A stretch of DNA of 64,000 nucleotides from Gilliamella apicola. Its GTDB lineage: Bacteria > Pseudomonadota > Gammaproteobacteria > Enterobacterales > Orbaceae. This document shows positions 19,617 to 31,387 of the stretch, one piece after another. A program made the position numbers and the translations under genes. The stretch lies in assembly GCF_000599985.1 (NCBI RefSeq), contig NZ_CP007445.1, positions 1,550,001 through 1,614,000 on the forward strand, in the 5' to 3' direction. The notes beneath the pieces were generated by a model, which had not been told where the DNA came from, searched no databases, and saw only the letters and a list, made by a program, of their open reading frames with translations. Numbering within the stretch: the first letter of the stretch is position 1; every line of letters starts with the position of its first letter.

Positions 19617-22600
19617 TTATAATTCAGATTTTACAAGTTCGATCTGCTGTTTGACTCGTTTGGGTGAAATTGGATAAGGGGTTCCTAATTGTTGAGCAAA
19701 TAGATTCACTCTTAACTCTTCAATCATCCAACGTATATTAATGACAATATCTTTAGATCTAACAATTTGTGGTAAGCTGTTAACCCATTTTTCATATTGA
19801 CTTTCAACTTCCTCTATAATATTCATCGATTGTCTATCTTTCATTACATTACCCATAAGTTTTTCAATTCTTTTTTCAATTGCTAGTAAATAACGATAGA
19901 TATCAGCAAGTCGTTTATAACCCGAATCAGCAACAAAACCTTTATAAACTAAATTACTAAGTTGCCTTTTTATGTCTGACAGCGCAAAAGCTAATGATAG
20001 ATCAACTCGACCTTTTAATTTTTTGTTAATGTTATAGTGTAAAGTCAAAATAGTTTCTACCTGTTTGGCAATATCTATAACCGTTTCATTAATATTCATT
20101 TTGGTATAATCAAGCAATTTCTGATACTGAACTTGATTTTGAATATTTTGATTATATTTATCTATTAATTCATCAACTGCACAAGCAATACAATCATCAA
20201 TCAACATTAATACAGTACCAAAAGAGTTGAAATAAAGTCCTAATTTGGATTTATTTGGTAATTTTTCATGTAAATATTTGATTGGTGAAGGAATATTCAG
20301 CATTAACAAACGTCTAAGCCCCAATTTATTTAATTTTTGTTGTTCCTCTTGATTCTCAACTAATTCGATACTGACTGAATTTTGATGATCGATGAGTGCA
20401 GGATAAGCTTTAACCGTATAATTTTTCTGTTTTTCTTCATAAGTTGTAGGTAATGTACCAAAATTCCAATCAGTTATATTACTTTGCTCAATGGATACTA
20501 TTTTTTTTGTTGTTAACTCAGATAAAGCTTTTTGAACTTCATTTTTTAACTGTTCTTTCAATAAGATTAAATCTTTGCCTGATGCAATTTCTTCATTATT
20601 GCTATTAATAATGCTAAATGTCATTTTTAAATAATCGGGAACCTGATCTAGTTGCCAATCTTCAGATGTGATTTTTACTCCAGTCATTTTACGAAATTCG
20701 TTTTCTAAACTTTCAAGAATTGGTTGGTCTGTTGTTTTTATTCTCTCTAAAAATGCTTCTGCATAATTCGGTGCAGGAACAAGATTACGACGTAATGACT
20801 TTGGTAATGATTTAATTAAGGCAATAATTAAATCTTTCCTAAAACCAGGAACTTGCCAATCAAATCCTATATTTTTTATTTGATTAAGTAAATCAAGAGG
20901 GATTTTAATTGTGACACCGTCACGGTTATGACCTATATCAAATTGATACTTTAATGCTAATTTAAAATTATCTTGATACCAGAAATCAGGGAAATCATTT
21001 AGATTAATCAGTTGTGCTGATTGTTTGATCAACATCTCCTTATCAATATTAAGATAATCAGGTTGAGTTTTTTGCTTTTGTTTCCACCAATTATCAAAAT
21101 GTTTTGCAGAAATAACTGAATCATCAATACGTTTATTATAGAATTCGTAAAGCTCATCGTCGTCAATTAAAATATCTTGGCGACGAGATTTATGTTCAAG
21201 ATCTTCAACTTCCTTGATTAATTTTTTATTTTGTTTATAAAATTTGTGATTAGTTAACCAATCTCCTTCAACTAATGCGTGCCTGATAAATAAAGAACGA
21301 CTTAAAACTGGATCAATTTTGCTATAATTAACTATTCGGCTTGCAACAATTGGTAAACCAAACAATGTTACTTTTTCGTTGGCTATTGTGGTACCCTGCT
21401 TTTTAGACCATCTTGGTTCGCTATAGCTATATTTAATTAAATGTTTTGCTATTGGCTCGATCCATTCAGCTTCAATTTTTCCGGCTGTTCTCCCCCATAA
21501 TCGACTCGTTTCGACCAGTTCACTAACAATACACCATTTAGGTTGACTTTTAAAAAGTGCAGAATTTGGAAAAATTGCAAACTTAATATTACGCGCACCA
21601 ATATATTCACGTTTTTCAATTTCTTTCATACCAATATGAGATAATAAACCACTCAATAAAGAAGTATGTAAGGAAATATAATCTGCAGCTTTACTGTTTA
21701 TCGGAAAAGCTAATTGTTTGATGGTTTGTCTGATTTGAGTATAAATATCTTGCCATTCCCTAATACGAAGATAATTTAAAAATTCTTTTTGACATAATCT
21801 TCTAAATTGATTTCCAGATAAAAGTTCTTGTTGCTCTTTGATGTAATTCCATAAATTAATTAAAGATAAAAAGTCTGATTCTTTATCTGCAAAACGGCGA
21901 TGTTTTTCATCAGAAGCTTGTTGCTTATCAAATGGTCTTTCTCTAGGATCTTGAATAGACAAAGCCGCTGTAATGATCATTATTTCTTTCGTACAACCCA
22001 ATCGCCTTGCTTCTACTAACATTCTGGCCAATCTTGGATCAATAGGTAATTGAGCTAAAATTTTACCTGTTTCAGTTAAATGATACTGATGATGCTTAAT
22101 GTATATTGCACCAAGCTCTTCTAATAATCGAATACCATCACGAATATATCTCGAGTCAGGTGCTTCGACAAAAGGAAAAGCAGCAATATTACCCAAACCT
22201 AATGAAGTCATTTGTAAAATTACCGAAGCTAAATTAGTTCGTAATATTTCGGGATCAGTAAATTCTGGTCGTGATAAAAAATCCTTTTCATCATATAAAC
22301 GAATACATATACCATCCGACGTACGACCACAACGACCTTTTCGTTGATTAGCCGAAGCTTGAGATATCGGTTCAATTGGTAATCGCTGGACTTTTGTTCG
22401 ATAGCTATAACGACTAATTCTAGCTAAACCAGGATCGATTACATATTTAATTCCTGGCACGGTTAATGATGTTTCTGCGACATTAGTTGCAAGAATAATT
22501 CGACGTTTAGAATGAGATTGAAATATGCGATTTTGTTCTGTTGCAGATAATCTAGCATATAAAGGTAAAATATCGGTATGTCGTAATTCTAATTTATTAA

Positions 22601-23483
22601 GTATATCGGCAACATCACGAATTTCCCGTTCACCAGTTAAAAATATCAATATGTCACCAAAGCTTTCTGCTGAGAGTTCCTCAATAGCGTCAATAATAGG
22701 TTGGAAATCACTATTTATATCATCTTCCTCATTGAGGATTGGCGGACGATATCTCACTTCTACAGGATAAGTTCGTCCAGAAACTTCAATTATTGGCGCT
22801 TGATTAAAGTGATTAGAAAATCGTTCTACATCAATGGTTGCTGATGTGATTATTACTTTTAAATCGGGGCGTTTAGGTAATAACTGTTTTAGATAACCTA
22901 AAATAAAGTCAATATTTAAACTACGTTCATGAGCTTCATCAATAATAATTGTGTCATATTGTAACAACAACTTATCTTTTTGGATTTCAGCAAGTAATAT
23001 GCCATCGGTCATTAATTTTATTAGTGTTGTTTCACTCACATGGTCTGAAAATCTAACTTTATAACCAACTAACTGCCCTATTTCTGTTTTTAATTCTTCT
23101 GCAATACGATTTGCAACAGAACGAGCAGCTAATCTTCTTGGTTGGGTATGACCAATATATCCTTTAACCCCTAAACCTAGCTCTAAACAAATCTTCGGAA
23201 TTTGTGTCGTTTTACCTGACCCCGTTTCACCTGCAATAATGACAACTTGATGGTTTTTTATAGCATCATAAATCGCCTGTTTCTTTTCAGCTACAGGTAA
23301 ATTGTCAGGATAATGGATTTTATTTGGTAATGACAATACTCGAGCTTGGTAATGCTGGTTAGCTGCTTGTATAGCCAAATTAATATCATTCTCAAGATGA
23401 TCTTTTTTAGCCAGTTTTATTATTTTATGTTTATCTAAGAAAGTCGTTGATTGTAAATCTTTTAGTTGCTGTTGAGATAACAT
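19617..23483 (-). CDS. hrpA: ATP-dependent RNA helicase HrpA
   Basis: 1288 residues (E. coli HrpA 1300). DEAH-box motifs in order: GETGSGKTTQ (about 82), DEAHERS (about 185), SAT (about 215), and QRKGRCGR (about 375). HA2/OB-fold regions and the long C-terminal HrpA-specific domain follow. In E. coli HrpA rescues stalled or collided ribosomes. It is divergent from hslJ. No strong Shine-Dalgarno precedes the ATG. Confidence 0.97.
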   Translation of the reverse strand: MLSQQQLKDLQSTTFLDKHKIIKLAKKDHLENDINLAIQAANQHYQARVLSLPNKIHYPDNLPVAEKKQAIYDAIKNHQVVIIAGETGSGKTTQIPKICLELGLGVKGYIGHTQPRRLAARSVANRIAEELKTEIGQLVGYKVRFSDHVSETTLIKLMTDGILLAEIQKDKLLLQYDTIIIDEAHERSLNIDFILGYLKQLLPKRPDLKVIITSATIDVERFSNHFNQAPIIEVSGRTYPVEVRYRPPILNEEDDINSDFQPIIDAIEELSAESFGDILIFLTGEREIRDVADILNKLELRHTDILPLYARLSATEQNRIFQSHSKRRIILATNVAETSLTVPGIKYVIDPGLARISRYSYRTKVQRLPIEPISQASANQRKGRCGRTSDGICIRLYDEKDFLSRPEFTDPEILRTNLASVILQMTSLGLGNIAAFPFVEAPDSRYIRDGIRLLEELGAIYIKHHQYHLTETGKILAQLPIDPRLARMLVEARRLGCTKEIMIITAALSIQDPRERPFDKQQASDEKHRRFADKESDFLSLINLWNYIKEQQELLSGNQFRRLCQKEFLNYLRIREWQDIYTQIRQTIKQLAFPINSKAADYISLHTSLLSGLLSHIGMKEIEKREYIGARNIKFAIFPNSALFKSQPKWCIVSELVETSRLWGRTAGKIEAEWIEPIAKHLIKYSYSEPRWSKKQGTTIANEKVTLFGLPIVASRIVNYSKIDPVLSRSLFIRHALVEGDWLTNHKFYKQNKKLIKEVEDLEHKSRRQDILIDDDELYEFYNKRIDDSVISAKHFDNWWKQKQKTQPDYLNIDKEMLIKQSAQLINLNDFPDFWYQDNFKLALKYQFDIGHNRDGVTIKIPLDLLNQIKNIGFDWQVPGFRKDLIIALIKSLPKSLRRNLVPAPNYAEAFLERIKTTDQPILESLENEFRKMTGVKITSEDWQLDQVPDYLKMTFSIINSNNEEIASGKDLILLKEQLKNEVQKALSELTTKKIVSIEQSNITDWNFGTLPTTYEEKQKNYTVKAYPALIDHQNSVSIELVENQEEQQKLNKLGLRRLLMLNIPSPIKYLHEKLPNKSKLGLYFNSFGTVLMLIDDCIACAVDELIDKYNQNIQNQVQYQKLLDYTKMNINETVIDIAKQVETILTLHYNINKKLKGRVDLSLAFALSDIKRQLSNLVYKGFVADSGYKRLADIYRYLLAIEKRIEKLMGNVMKDRQSMNIIEEVESQYEKWVNSLPQIVRSKDIVINIRWMIEELRVNLFAQQLGTPYPISPKRVKQQIELVKSEL

Positions 23484-23558
23484 AGAGAGTAAAATGCTCT
23501 GTCAATAATCCAAATTGTGATCAATTATAGCAAATTAAACCTCTCATTAGGAGTTCAA

Positions 23559-23978
23559 ATGAAAAAAACAATTTTTATCTTGCCTTTAATTACTGCAACG
23601 TTTGCTATTTCTGGTTGTAATAAATCAAACAATGTTAAAGATACCGATCTTATGCATCACCACTTTGTGCTAGTAAAGGCTAATGGACAAGAACTCGCAT
23701 CTGATAAGTATGTAGAATTAGAATTCGGTGAAAATATGACAATAACAGGAAAAATGTGCAATTTATTTTCTGGCAAAGTGACATTAAATAATAATATTAT
23801 TAAAGGTGATGGTTTAGCCATGACTAAAATGGTCTGCCCTGAGGGTGAACTGGGTAAATTAGATGCTATTATTGAGGATTTAATTGTTAAAGGTGCAAAG
23901 ATTGAATTAACAAAGGATCAATTAATTCTAAAGAATGAAGATAACGAACTTACTTATAAACTTAGGGAGTTAATGTGA
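23559..23978 (+). CDS. hslJ: Heat-shock lipoprotein HslJ (META domain)
   Basis: 139 residues from MKKTIFILP; an upstream ATG at 23517 would add 14 residues, but TAGGAG lies just before 23559. Lipobox ISGC at about 17-20. The META domain HHHFVLVKANGQ...MCNLFSGKVT...GLAMTKMVCP aligns along its whole length with E. coli HslJ (140). It is an outer-membrane lipoprotein linked to novobiocin resistance. It is divergent from hrpA, with 75 bases between them. Confidence 0.93.
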   Translation: MKKTIFILPLITATFAISGCNKSNNVKDTDLMHHHFVLVKANGQELASDKYVELEFGENMTITGKMCNLFSGKVTLNNNIIKGDGLAMTKMVCPEGELGKLDAIIEDLIVKGAKIELTKDQLILKNEDNELTYKLRELM

Positions 23979-24297
23979 TTAAAACGTGGGTATTTCCTCA
24001 AACTTTTTGACAGAGATTTATATTAATTAGATGTTTTTTAGTTACTAATTGAGACAATTTTATTACAAAAAGCTTTATTTTAAATGTAGTTAAGAATATA
24101 ATGGCTTCAGTTTTGTAGATGTCCAAGCTTTAATGAAAATGACTAATTCTTCAAATATTTTATTTAAGTTATGTAACTATTTTGTAGTTACTCATCTCTC
24201 TATATACCAATCTAATCAATCATCAGACATTGGTTTTTTTTGCGAAAAAGATTATTTAAATTTTAAACATTAACTTTAACAACTAGTAGAAAATATT
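23979..24297. other. Intergenic region upstream of pykF
   Basis: 319 AT-rich bases. The only structure seen is GTAACT-N7-AGTTAC (24173-24191). No Cra (FruR) site like the one in front of E. coli pykF is recognisable. The pykF promoter should be here but I could not assign -35/-10 boxes. Confidence 0.4.
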
Positions 24298-25710
24298 ATG
24301 AAAAAGACAAAAATAGTTTGTACCATAGGTCCTAAATCTGAATCAAAAGAGATGCTAGCCAAATTATTAAACGCAGGAATGAACGTTATGCGTTTAAATT
24401 TTTCTCATGGTGATTATGAAGAGCATGGTAATAGAATAAAAAATTTACGAGAAGTAATGCAAGAAACTGGCTTAAAAGCTGCAATCATGCTAGATACCAA
24501 AGGTCCTGAAATTCGTACTATCAAATTAGAAGGCGGAAACGACGTTTCATTAGTAGCTGGTCAAACTTTCACTTTTACCACTGATAAAAATGTTGTCGGT
24601 AATTCTGAACGTGTTGCGGTAACCTATGATGGCTTTGCACATGATCTAAAACCAGGTAATCGCGTGCTAGTTGATGACGGCTTAATTGCTATGGATGTTA
24701 AAGAAATTAAAGGTAATGAGGTTATCTGTACAGTTTTAAATAACGGTGACTTGGGTGAAAATAAAGGTATTAACTTACCAGGTGTTTCAATTAAATTACC
24801 AGCTCTAGCTGAAAAAGATAAAAATGATCTTATCTTTGGTTGCGAACAAGGTGTTGACTTTATTGCGGCTTCATTTATTCGTAAACGTTCAGATGTTGAA
24901 GATATCCGTGCTCACTTAAAAGCTCATGGTGGTGAAGATATTAAAATTATTTCTAAAATTGAAAACCAAGAAGGTTTAGATAATTTTGACGAAATATTAG
25001 AAGCATCAGATGGTATTATGGTTGCTCGTGGTGATTTAGGTGTTGAAATTGCAGTTGAAGAAGTCATCTTTGCTCAAAAAATGATGATTAAAAAATGTAA
25101 TCGAGCATCAAAACCAGTTATTACCGCTACACAAATGCTTGACTCAATGATAAAAAATCCTCGCCCTACTCGTGCTGAGGCGGGTGATGTAGCTAACGCA
25201 ATCATTGATGGAACTGATGCTGTGATGTTATCAGGCGAAAGTGCTAAAGGTAAATACCCACTTGAAACGGTGAATGTCATGGCAACTATTTGTAAACGTA
25301 CAGATAGTACTATTCCTGCTTCACTTGAACTTACCGCTAAAGAAGAAAAATTACGAATTACAGCAGCAGTTTGTTGTGGTGCAGTTGAAATTGCAGAACG
25401 ACTCAATGTTCCATTGATTGTTGTTGCAACTCGCAGTGGCAAATCTGCACGTGAAGTACGTCATTATTTCCCTAAAGCGCGTATTTTAGCATTATCATCA
25501 AGTCAAAAAACTGTTAATCAATTAGCATTGTCTAAAGGTGTAGAGCCTATTTTAATTGATGCAATTAACTCTACTGATGATTTTTACCGTTTAGGTAAAG
25601 AAATGGCAGTTAAACATTGCGGTTTAAACCAAGGTGATACAATTGTGATGGTATCAGGAGCATTAGTTCCAAGCGGAACAACCAACACAACTTCAGTTCA
25701 TAGAATTTAA
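24298..25710 (+). CDS. pykF: Pyruvate kinase I
   Basis: 470 residues, identical in length and nearly collinear with E. coli Pyk[14 protein letters not shown] at the N-terminus; the active-site block [18 protein letters not shown] with the conserved Lys; [26 protein letters not shown]; and a C-terminal allosteric domain ending [12 protein letters not shown]. It makes ATP and pyruvate from phosphoenolpyruvate in the last step of glycolysis. It is monocistronic: a strong terminator follows. Confidence 0.98.
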   Translation: MKKTKIVCTIGPKSESKEMLAKLLNAGMNVMRLNFSHGDYEEHGNRIKNLREVMQETGLKAAIMLDTKGPEIRTIKLEGGNDVSLVAGQTFTFTTDKNVVGNSERVAVTYDGFAHDLKPGNRVLVDDGLIAMDVKEIKGNEVICTVLNNGDLGENKGINLPGVSIKLPALAEKDKNDLIFGCEQGVDFIAASFIRKRSDVEDIRAHLKAHGGEDIKIISKIENQEGLDNFDEILEASDGIMVARGDLGVEIAVEEVIFAQKMMIKKCNRASKPVITATQMLDSMIKNPRPTRAEAGDVANAIIDGTDAVMLSGESAKGKYPLETVNVMATICKRTDSTIPASLELTAKEEKLRITAAVCCGAVEIAERLNVPLIVVATRSGKSAREVRHYFPKARILALSSSQKTVNQLALSKGVEPILIDAINSTDDFYRLGKEMAVKHCGLNQGDTIVMVSGALVPSGTTNTTSVHRI

Positions 25711-25737
25711 TTAATTCTAATATCGTTAATTAAATAT

Positions 25738-25770
25738 AAAAAGCTAGCTATGTGCTAGCTTTTTTTTTTA
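25738..25770 (+). terminator. Terminator after pykF
   Basis: Stem AGCTAGC / GCTAGCT with a TATGT loop, preceded by five A and followed by nine T. A textbook rho-independent terminator. Confidence 0.92.
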
Positions 25771-25820
25771 CTTAAGTTATCCTGTAAATATACAGTAATA
25801 ATAAATTGTAAGAGATAAAA

Positions 25821-27878
25821 ATGCTATCAGAAAAAGTATATTTTCCAAAAGAATTAAGTTGGTTGTCTTTTAATCAGCGTGTTCTACAAGAAGCTGCTGA
25901 TAAAACTAATCCGCTTATTGAGCGTATTCGATTTTTAGGAATATACTCCAGTAATCTTGATGAATTTTATAAAGTACAATTTGCTAATCTAAAAAAGTAT
26001 GTATTGATTGAGCAAGAACAATCTCAAGGTTCCTCAAATTCAAAACAACTTTTACGCCAAGTAAATCAAAAAGTCATTCAATTAGAACTTCAGTTTGATC
26101 AGCTTTATAATGAATTATTACTTGAAATGGCCAGAAATCAGATTTTTTTGATTAATGAAAGACAATTATCTTCTTATCAAGAAAATTGGATAAAAAATTA
26201 TTACAAAAACAATTTAAGACAGTATATCACGCCTATTCTTCTTGATAGTCATACTGAATTAATTCAATTTTTAAAAGACGATCATGCCTATTTGGCTGTT
26301 GAAATAATTTGTGATACTAGCATCAGCTATGCACTACTCGAACTACCAACTGACAATGTTTCGCGATTCGTTTTACTTCCTTCTGAGGTGTCGACAAAAA
26401 ATAAATCAATTATATTTTTAGATAATATTTTACGTTATTGTCTTACTGAAATATTTAAAGTTTTTTTTGATGCATCAGAACTAAATGCTTATTCAATCAA
26501 TATAAATCGCGATGCTGAGTATGAATTAAATACCGAATTAGATAGTTTACTAGAACTGATGTCTCAAGGACTGAAACAACGATTAACAGCGCAACCAGTT
26601 CGATTTACCTATCAAAAGGACATGCCAAAAGCATTATTTGAATTGCTTATTAACAAATTAAGATTAACTGAGCAAGATGCCATGCCAGGTGGAAGATATC
26701 CGAATTTTAAAGATTTGGCGAAATTTCCAGATCTGGGTATTAAAAATTTGTTGAATAAACATGTGCCTAATCTTGTTTATAATAGATTCAAACAATACAG
26801 AAATGCTTTTGCAGCAATCAAAGATCGTGATGTACTACTATACTATCCCTATTATTCATTTGGTCATGTATTAGAAATCATGCGACAGGCCTCTTTCGAT
26901 CCTGCTGTGACGCACATAAGAATGAATATTTATCGAGTCGCAAAAGATTCTCGTTTTATTCATGCAGCTATAAATGCTGCCAATAATGGAAAAAAGGTAA
27001 CGGTTGTTGTTGAATTACAAGCTCGTTTTGATGAAGAAGCAAATATAAAATGGGCCAAAAGATTGATTAGTAGTGGTATAAAAGTTATCTATTCACAACC
27101 AAAATTAAAAATCCATGCCAAATTATTTTTAATTGACCGTAAGGAAAATGATGAAATAGTGCGTTATGCACATATTGGTTCTGGTAATTTTAATGAAAGA
27201 ACAGCCCGAATTTATACCGATTTTTCATTATTAACAGCGGATCCCGCTATAACTGATGAAGTAAAAAAAGTTTTTAACTTTATTGAAAATCCATTTAAAC
27301 CAGTATCTTTCAATTATCTGTTGGTTTCTCCACAAAATACACGTTTACGATTTCATGAGTTTATAGAACGAGAAATAGCAAATGTTAAAGCAGGAAAATC
27401 AGCGGGTATATATTTAAAACTCAATGCAATAACCGATAAAGAAATGATTGATGCTCTTTATCGGGCATCATGTGCGGGAGTAAAAATTAGAATGATTGTT
27501 CGAGGGACTTGCGTATTAGTTCCTCAAATACCTAATTTAAGTGAAAACATCTTTGTGACCAGCATTGTTGATCAATATTTAGAACATGCTCGTGTTTATA
27601 TTTTTGAAAATGATGGAAAAAAAGATACCTATATTTCTTCAGCTGATTGGATGCCTAGGAATCTAGATAATCGTATTGAAGTTGGCGTTAAAATTTTTGA
27701 CCCTATTATAAAATCTACGATTCATGATATATTTAATATCCAATGTAATGACAATGTTAAAGCTAGAATTATTGATAAAGATAACACTAACAATTATGTA
27801 TTAAGAGGCAATAAAAAGAAAATTAGAGCACAACATGCTATTTATGATTATTTAAAACAATTAGAAACACTCGTATAA
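25821..27878 (+). CDS. ppk: Polyphosphate kinase 1
   Basis: 685 residues (E. coli 688). N-terminal [22 protein letters not shown], then the two PLD-like catalytic modules: [13 protein letters not shown] with the phosphorylated His near 431, and [14 protein letters not shown] with the second His near 588. It polymerises ATP gamma-phosphate into polyphosphate at the inner membrane. It is followed 12 bases later by ppx, the degradative partner, so synthesis and breakdown are co-transcribed as in E. coli. Confidence 0.97.
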   Translation: MLSEKVYFPKELSWLSFNQRVLQEAADKTNPLIERIRFLGIYSSNLDEFYKVQFANLKKYVLIEQEQSQGSSNSKQLLRQVNQKVIQLELQFDQLYNELLLEMARNQIFLINERQLSSYQENWIKNYYKNNLRQYITPILLDSHTELIQFLKDDHAYLAVEIICDTSISYALLELPTDNVSRFVLLPSEVSTKNKSIIFLDNILRYCLTEIFKVFFDASELNAYSININRDAEYELNTELDSLLELMSQGLKQRLTAQPVRFTYQKDMPKALFELLINKLRLTEQDAMPGGRYPNFKDLAKFPDLGIKNLLNKHVPNLVYNRFKQYRNAFAAIKDRDVLLYYPYYSFGHVLEIMRQASFDPAVTHIRMNIYRVAKDSRFIHAAINAANNGKKVTVVVELQARFDEEANIKWAKRLISSGIKVIYSQPKLKIHAKLFLIDRKENDEIVRYAHIGSGNFNERTARIYTDFSLLTADPAITDEVKKVFNFIENPFKPVSFNYLLVSPQNTRLRFHEFIEREIANVKAGKSAGIYLKLNAITDKEMIDALYRASCAGVKIRMIVRGTCVLVPQIPNLSENIFVTSIVDQYLEHARVYIFENDGKKDTYISSADWMPRNLDNRIEVGVKIFDPIIKSTIHDIFNIQCNDNVKARIIDKDNTNNYVLRGNKKKIRAQHAIYDYLKQLETLV

Positions 27879-27890
27879 GGAATTAGGAAA

Positions 27891-29414
27891 GTGACTAAAT
27901 TAAATGAATATGCTGTTATTGATCTTGGATCAAATAGTTTTCATATGATCATTGCTCGTTGTATAAATGGTACTTCACAAATCATTTATAAAAATAAAAA
28001 AAATATTCATTTAGCTACTGGATTAAATGAAAACAATGAGTTAAGTGAATCAAGTATCAAACGAGGCGTAGAATGCCTTGCTTTGTTTTCTGAACGATTA
28101 AAAGATTTTCCCATTGAAAATGTAAGGATTGTCGCAACACATACATTACGCATTGCCAAAAACAAACAGGTATTTTTGAAGGCAGCGGCTAAAGTAATAC
28201 CTTATCCTATTGAAATTATTTCTGGTCAAGAGGAAGCTCGCTTAATTTATCTTGGTACAATGACTACCGAATCAACCAACATAACCAATACGAACTTTGT
28301 TATAGATATAGGTGGTGGATCGACTGAAATAGCAATAGGTAAAGGCAACAATCTTAAACCGTACATCGTTGCGAGTAGGCCAATGGGATGTGTCACTTAT
28401 ACAAAGCAATTTTTTTCCCAAAAAAAGATTGATAAAATATCCTTTCAACGAGCTAAACTTGCCGCGGCACAACAAATAGAAAGCATTATTAATACCATAA
28501 AAAAACAGAATATTAGTATTGCTTTTGGTACATCTGGTACGATCAAATCCATTTATAACATCCTGTTGGATTTGGGTGTCAGTGATGGGATCATAACTCA
28601 AAAACGGTTAAATGACCTAATCAGTTATATTTTAGAATTTGATTCTTTCTATGATATTCAATACCCTTCTCTTTCCGATGAAAGAAAAAATGTTTTTGTT
28701 AGCGGCCTTGCTATATTTAGCGGTGTGTTTGATGCATTAGAGTTACAAGATTTAAGATATTGTCCCGGTGCTCTACGAGAAGGCGTATTATATGAACTCA
28801 TTGACGGTCCCAATTATCGAGATATTAGAGAAACGACAGCTGAGTCCCTTTCTCAACATTATAATATAGATGAACGGCATGCAAAACAGGTAGTTAAAAC
28901 AACCAAATATTTATATTCACAGTGGAAAGCACAATCTCCTATAACTATTCCGATGCATTTGGAGTCAATATTATACTGGGCAGCACAATTACACGAAGTA
29001 GGATTAAAAATCAATTTTTCTTCTATACATAAACATTCAAGTTATATTTTACAAAACAGTAATCTTCCAGGATTTAATGAAGAACAACAACTTCTTTTAT
29101 CTTCTCTTGTTCGTTATCATAGAAAATCAATAAATATTGATAATTTGCCATATTTTAGTCTTTTTGAATATAAGCATATCATATCATTATTACAGATATT
29201 AAGATTATCAATATTAATCAATAATCAGCGTAATAATGATCTGAATTTAAATGCTTTTCGTTTGAAATTAATTGATGACAAATTAACAAATATTACTTTA
29301 GAGATAGATGCAACATTCATCGAAAATAATAAACTTATTCTACTTGATTTAGAGCAAGAGCAAAAATATTGGAAAACAGTAGATGATTGGAAGTTATCAA
29401 TTGTAATATATTGA
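27891..29414 (+). CDS. ppx: Exopolyphosphatase / pppGpp phosphatase
   Basis: 507 residues (E. coli 513), GTG start with TAGGAAA upstream. Actin-like ATPase fold: phosphate-1 VIDLGSNSFHMIIAR (about 9-23), ISGQEEARLIYLG (about 110), and phosphate-2 VIDIGGGSTEIA (about 138). The HD-like C-terminal domain includes QLHEVG. It releases Pi from polyphosphate ends and may hydrolyse pppGpp. Second gene of the ppk-ppx operon. Confidence 0.96.
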   Translation: MTKLNEYAVIDLGSNSFHMIIARCINGTSQIIYKNKKNIHLATGLNENNELSESSIKRGVECLALFSERLKDFPIENVRIVATHTLRIAKNKQVFLKAAAKVIPYPIEIISGQEEARLIYLGTMTTESTNITNTNFVIDIGGGSTEIAIGKGNNLKPYIVASRPMGCVTYTKQFFSQKKIDKISFQRAKLAAAQQIESIINTIKKQNISIAFGTSGTIKSIYNILLDLGVSDGIITQKRLNDLISYILEFDSFYDIQYPSLSDERKNVFVSGLAIFSGVFDALELQDLRYCPGALREGVLYELIDGPNYRDIRETTAESLSQHYNIDERHAKQVVKTTKYLYSQWKAQSPITIPMHLESILYWAAQLHEVGLKINFSSIHKHSSYILQNSNLPGFNEEQQLLLSSLVRYHRKSINIDNLPYFSLFEYKHIISLLQILRLSILINNQRNNDLNLNAFRLKLIDDKLTNITLEIDATFIENNKLILLDLEQEQKYWKTVDDWKLSIVIY

Positions 29415-29430
29415 ATAAATTTTATTAATA

Positions 29431-29465
29431 TGTTTTTACCGCTAGTTAAACTAGCCGTAAAAACA
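29431..29465. terminator. Bidirectional terminator between ppx and the DASS carrier gene
   Basis: Near-perfect inverted repeat TGTTTTTACCGCTAGTT / AACTAGCCGTAAAAACA with one C/C mismatch. It carries T-runs on both strands and serves two convergent genes. Confidence 0.85.
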
Positions 29466-29487
29466 TTTCTTGAGTAAAAAAATTACT

Positions 29488-30951
29488 TTATCGACCTAAC
29501 CCTATCATTTTCCACCATAATAACCCAATGGTGAAAACAATAATTAAATTCACAACACTACATACAAAACCAACTTTCCACCATGTTTTTACTGGCACAA
29601 ATCCTTCTGCAAATAATAAGGGATTTCTTGCATTAGCAAATTGTGTAATTGAACCAAAATAATTTGTACAAACAACTAATGCAAAAATTGCTATCATTTC
29701 TGGTACACCGAGTGCAATTGCTACAGATAAAAATACAGGGAACAAAGCTGCAATATGAGCATTACCGCTGGCAAAAAAGTAGTGTAAATAAACGTAAACA
29801 ATGCACAATATAATAATAACAAGCATCCAACTACTCTCACCTAAATGCCTTTCTATTGCATTACCTATAGTATTACCTAACCACTTAGTTACACCAAGTT
29901 TGTTTACTTGTCCTGCCATCATAAGTAAGGCTGCAAACCATATTAAAGTATCCCAAGCAGCTTTTTCTCCTTTAATATCATCCCAACTCAATACGCCTGT
30001 TAAAATTAATAAAGTTAAGCCAATAAAAGCTGTAGTAGTTGAGTCAATATCCAACTTATTACCAAAAATCCAAAATACCAAAAGCAGTATCACTGTACTT
30101 CCCATTATAATTTCTTTACCAGTAACGGGACCCATTTTTTTAAGCTCTTCCGTCGCTAATTTTGGTGCTTCAGGTGTTTTTTTAAGTTCTGGATTGGTCA
30201 AAAAATAGATAACCAACGGAATGATAATGAAAGAAGCTAAACAAGGAGCAATAGCAGCAATAAACCATTGACCCCAACCTAATGTTATGCCAAACGAGGA
30301 TGTCACTAATTTAGCTGCTAGTAGATTTCCAGTGAATGCCGTTAAAAACATTGCTGAGGTAATATCATTGATATGACTGATCGTTAGCATCAAAAAAGTT
30401 CCAATGCGGTTTCGTGAATCATCTTTAGGATTTGAATTAAAATTAATGGCTAAAGCTTCAGCAATTGGGTAAATTACGCCTCCCGCTCGAGCGGTGGTAC
30501 TTGGAATTGCAGGTGCTAAAGCAATATCAGTTACTGATAATCCATAGGCTAAACCTAATGTATTTCGTCCGAGAATTTTCACTAGGTAATAAGCGATACG
30601 TTTACTTAACCCTGTTTTAATAAAACCACGAGCGATCATAAAAGCGATAACAATAAGCCATATTAATGTACTATTTAATTCGCTTAACGCGATTTTGATT
30701 GATTCCGTTGCGGAAGTCGCTCCAGATGGTCTTAACACTGCAAAAATGGTAATTGCCAATAAACCAATTGCGCCAATAGGCATAATTTCTGCAACAATAC
30801 AAGCAATAGTAGCCACAAAAATAATACTTGTCCGCCATCCTTCTATACTGATTCCATCAGGAGGTAATACAAATAGCCATAAAATGGCTGAAATAGCAGC
30901 GATAATAATAAATGGTAGCCATTTAACCGATGGCTTTTTTATTGTATCCAT
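29488..30951 (-). CDS. DASS-family di/tricarboxylate transporter
   Basis: 487 residues, the length of CitT/TtdT, with about 12 hydrophobic helices and the DASS hairpins around AIPSTTARAGG (about 150) and FFASGNAHIAAL (about 395). The family exchanges or Na+-couples succinate, fumarate, citrate, tartrate and related anions; the substrate is not decidable from sequence. The neighbouring upstream gene on the same strand encodes a fumarate-reductase-like flavoprotein, which makes a C4-dicarboxylate exchanger attractive. The 436-base gap and a hairpin between them suggest separate transcripts. Confidence 0.85.
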   Translation of the reverse strand: MDTIKKPSVKWLPFIIIAAISAILWLFVLPPDGISIEGWRTSIIFVATIACIVAEIMPIGAIGLLAITIFAVLRPSGATSATESIKIALSELNSTLIWLIVIAFMIARGFIKTGLSKRIAYYLVKILGRNTLGLAYGLSVTDIALAPAIPSTTARAGGVIYPIAEALAINFNSNPKDDSRNRIGTFLMLTISHINDITSAMFLTAFTGNLLAAKLVTSSFGITLGWGQWFIAAIAPCLASFIIIPLVIYFLTNPELKKTPEAPKLATEELKKMGPVTGKEIIMGSTVILLLVFWIFGNKLDIDSTTTAFIGLTLLILTGVLSWDDIKGEKAAWDTLIWFAALLMMAGQVNKLGVTKWLGNTIGNAIERHLGESSWMLVIIILCIVYVYLHYFFASGNAHIAALFPVFLSVAIALGVPEMIAIFALVVCTNYFGSITQFANARNPLLFAEGFVPVKTWWKVGFVCSVVNLIIVFTIGLLWWKMIGLGR

Positions 30952-31387
30952 TGCATTTTCCTTCTTATTTTAAAAAGATTTAATTTAGTTTAAAAAAATT
31001 ACTTTTTAGATAATTATTTAATTTTGTTAATCGTTAATTATTTGGCAAGTGAAACTATAGGTGTTTATTAATTTTATTATTTTATTTTTCAATGAATTTA
31101 TCGAAAAACATTTACTTTATATATTTGCTACTTTAGAGGTTATGAAATCTATTCATTCATTATTCCATAGATGCACTTTTAAAAGTGTTTAGGAATTGTT
31201 TGACAGTAACTTTAGAATAATTCTAACTAGATATTTATCATTACCTAAATTCACGGAAATTACCTCTAGTATGTGTAGTTTAATAACAAATTGGTTATCA
31301 GATTCTCGAATATTATATCTAAACAACGGTTTTACTTGGCTAATCTAGCTTCAATAGAACCGTTGTTTCTAACAAAATGGGGACGTA
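30952..31387. other. Intergenic region between the DASS carrier and the flavoprotein gene
   Basis: 436 AT-rich bases, no gene. An 11-bp inverted repeat (31321-31331 with 31358-31368, 26-base loop) lies just past the flavoprotein stop and could terminate it on the minus strand, although its T-tract is weak. A 14-bp perfect palindrome CACTTTTAAAAGTG (31174-31187) is a possible operator for the carrier gene. No FNR consensus box was found. Confidence 0.5.

Noticed and set aside
25783..25796. CTGTAAATATACAG upstream of ppk, resembling a LexA (SOS) box
   Set aside because: The half-sites are two bases too close: LexA needs CTGT-N8-ACAG, here N6. Treated as a chance palindrome.
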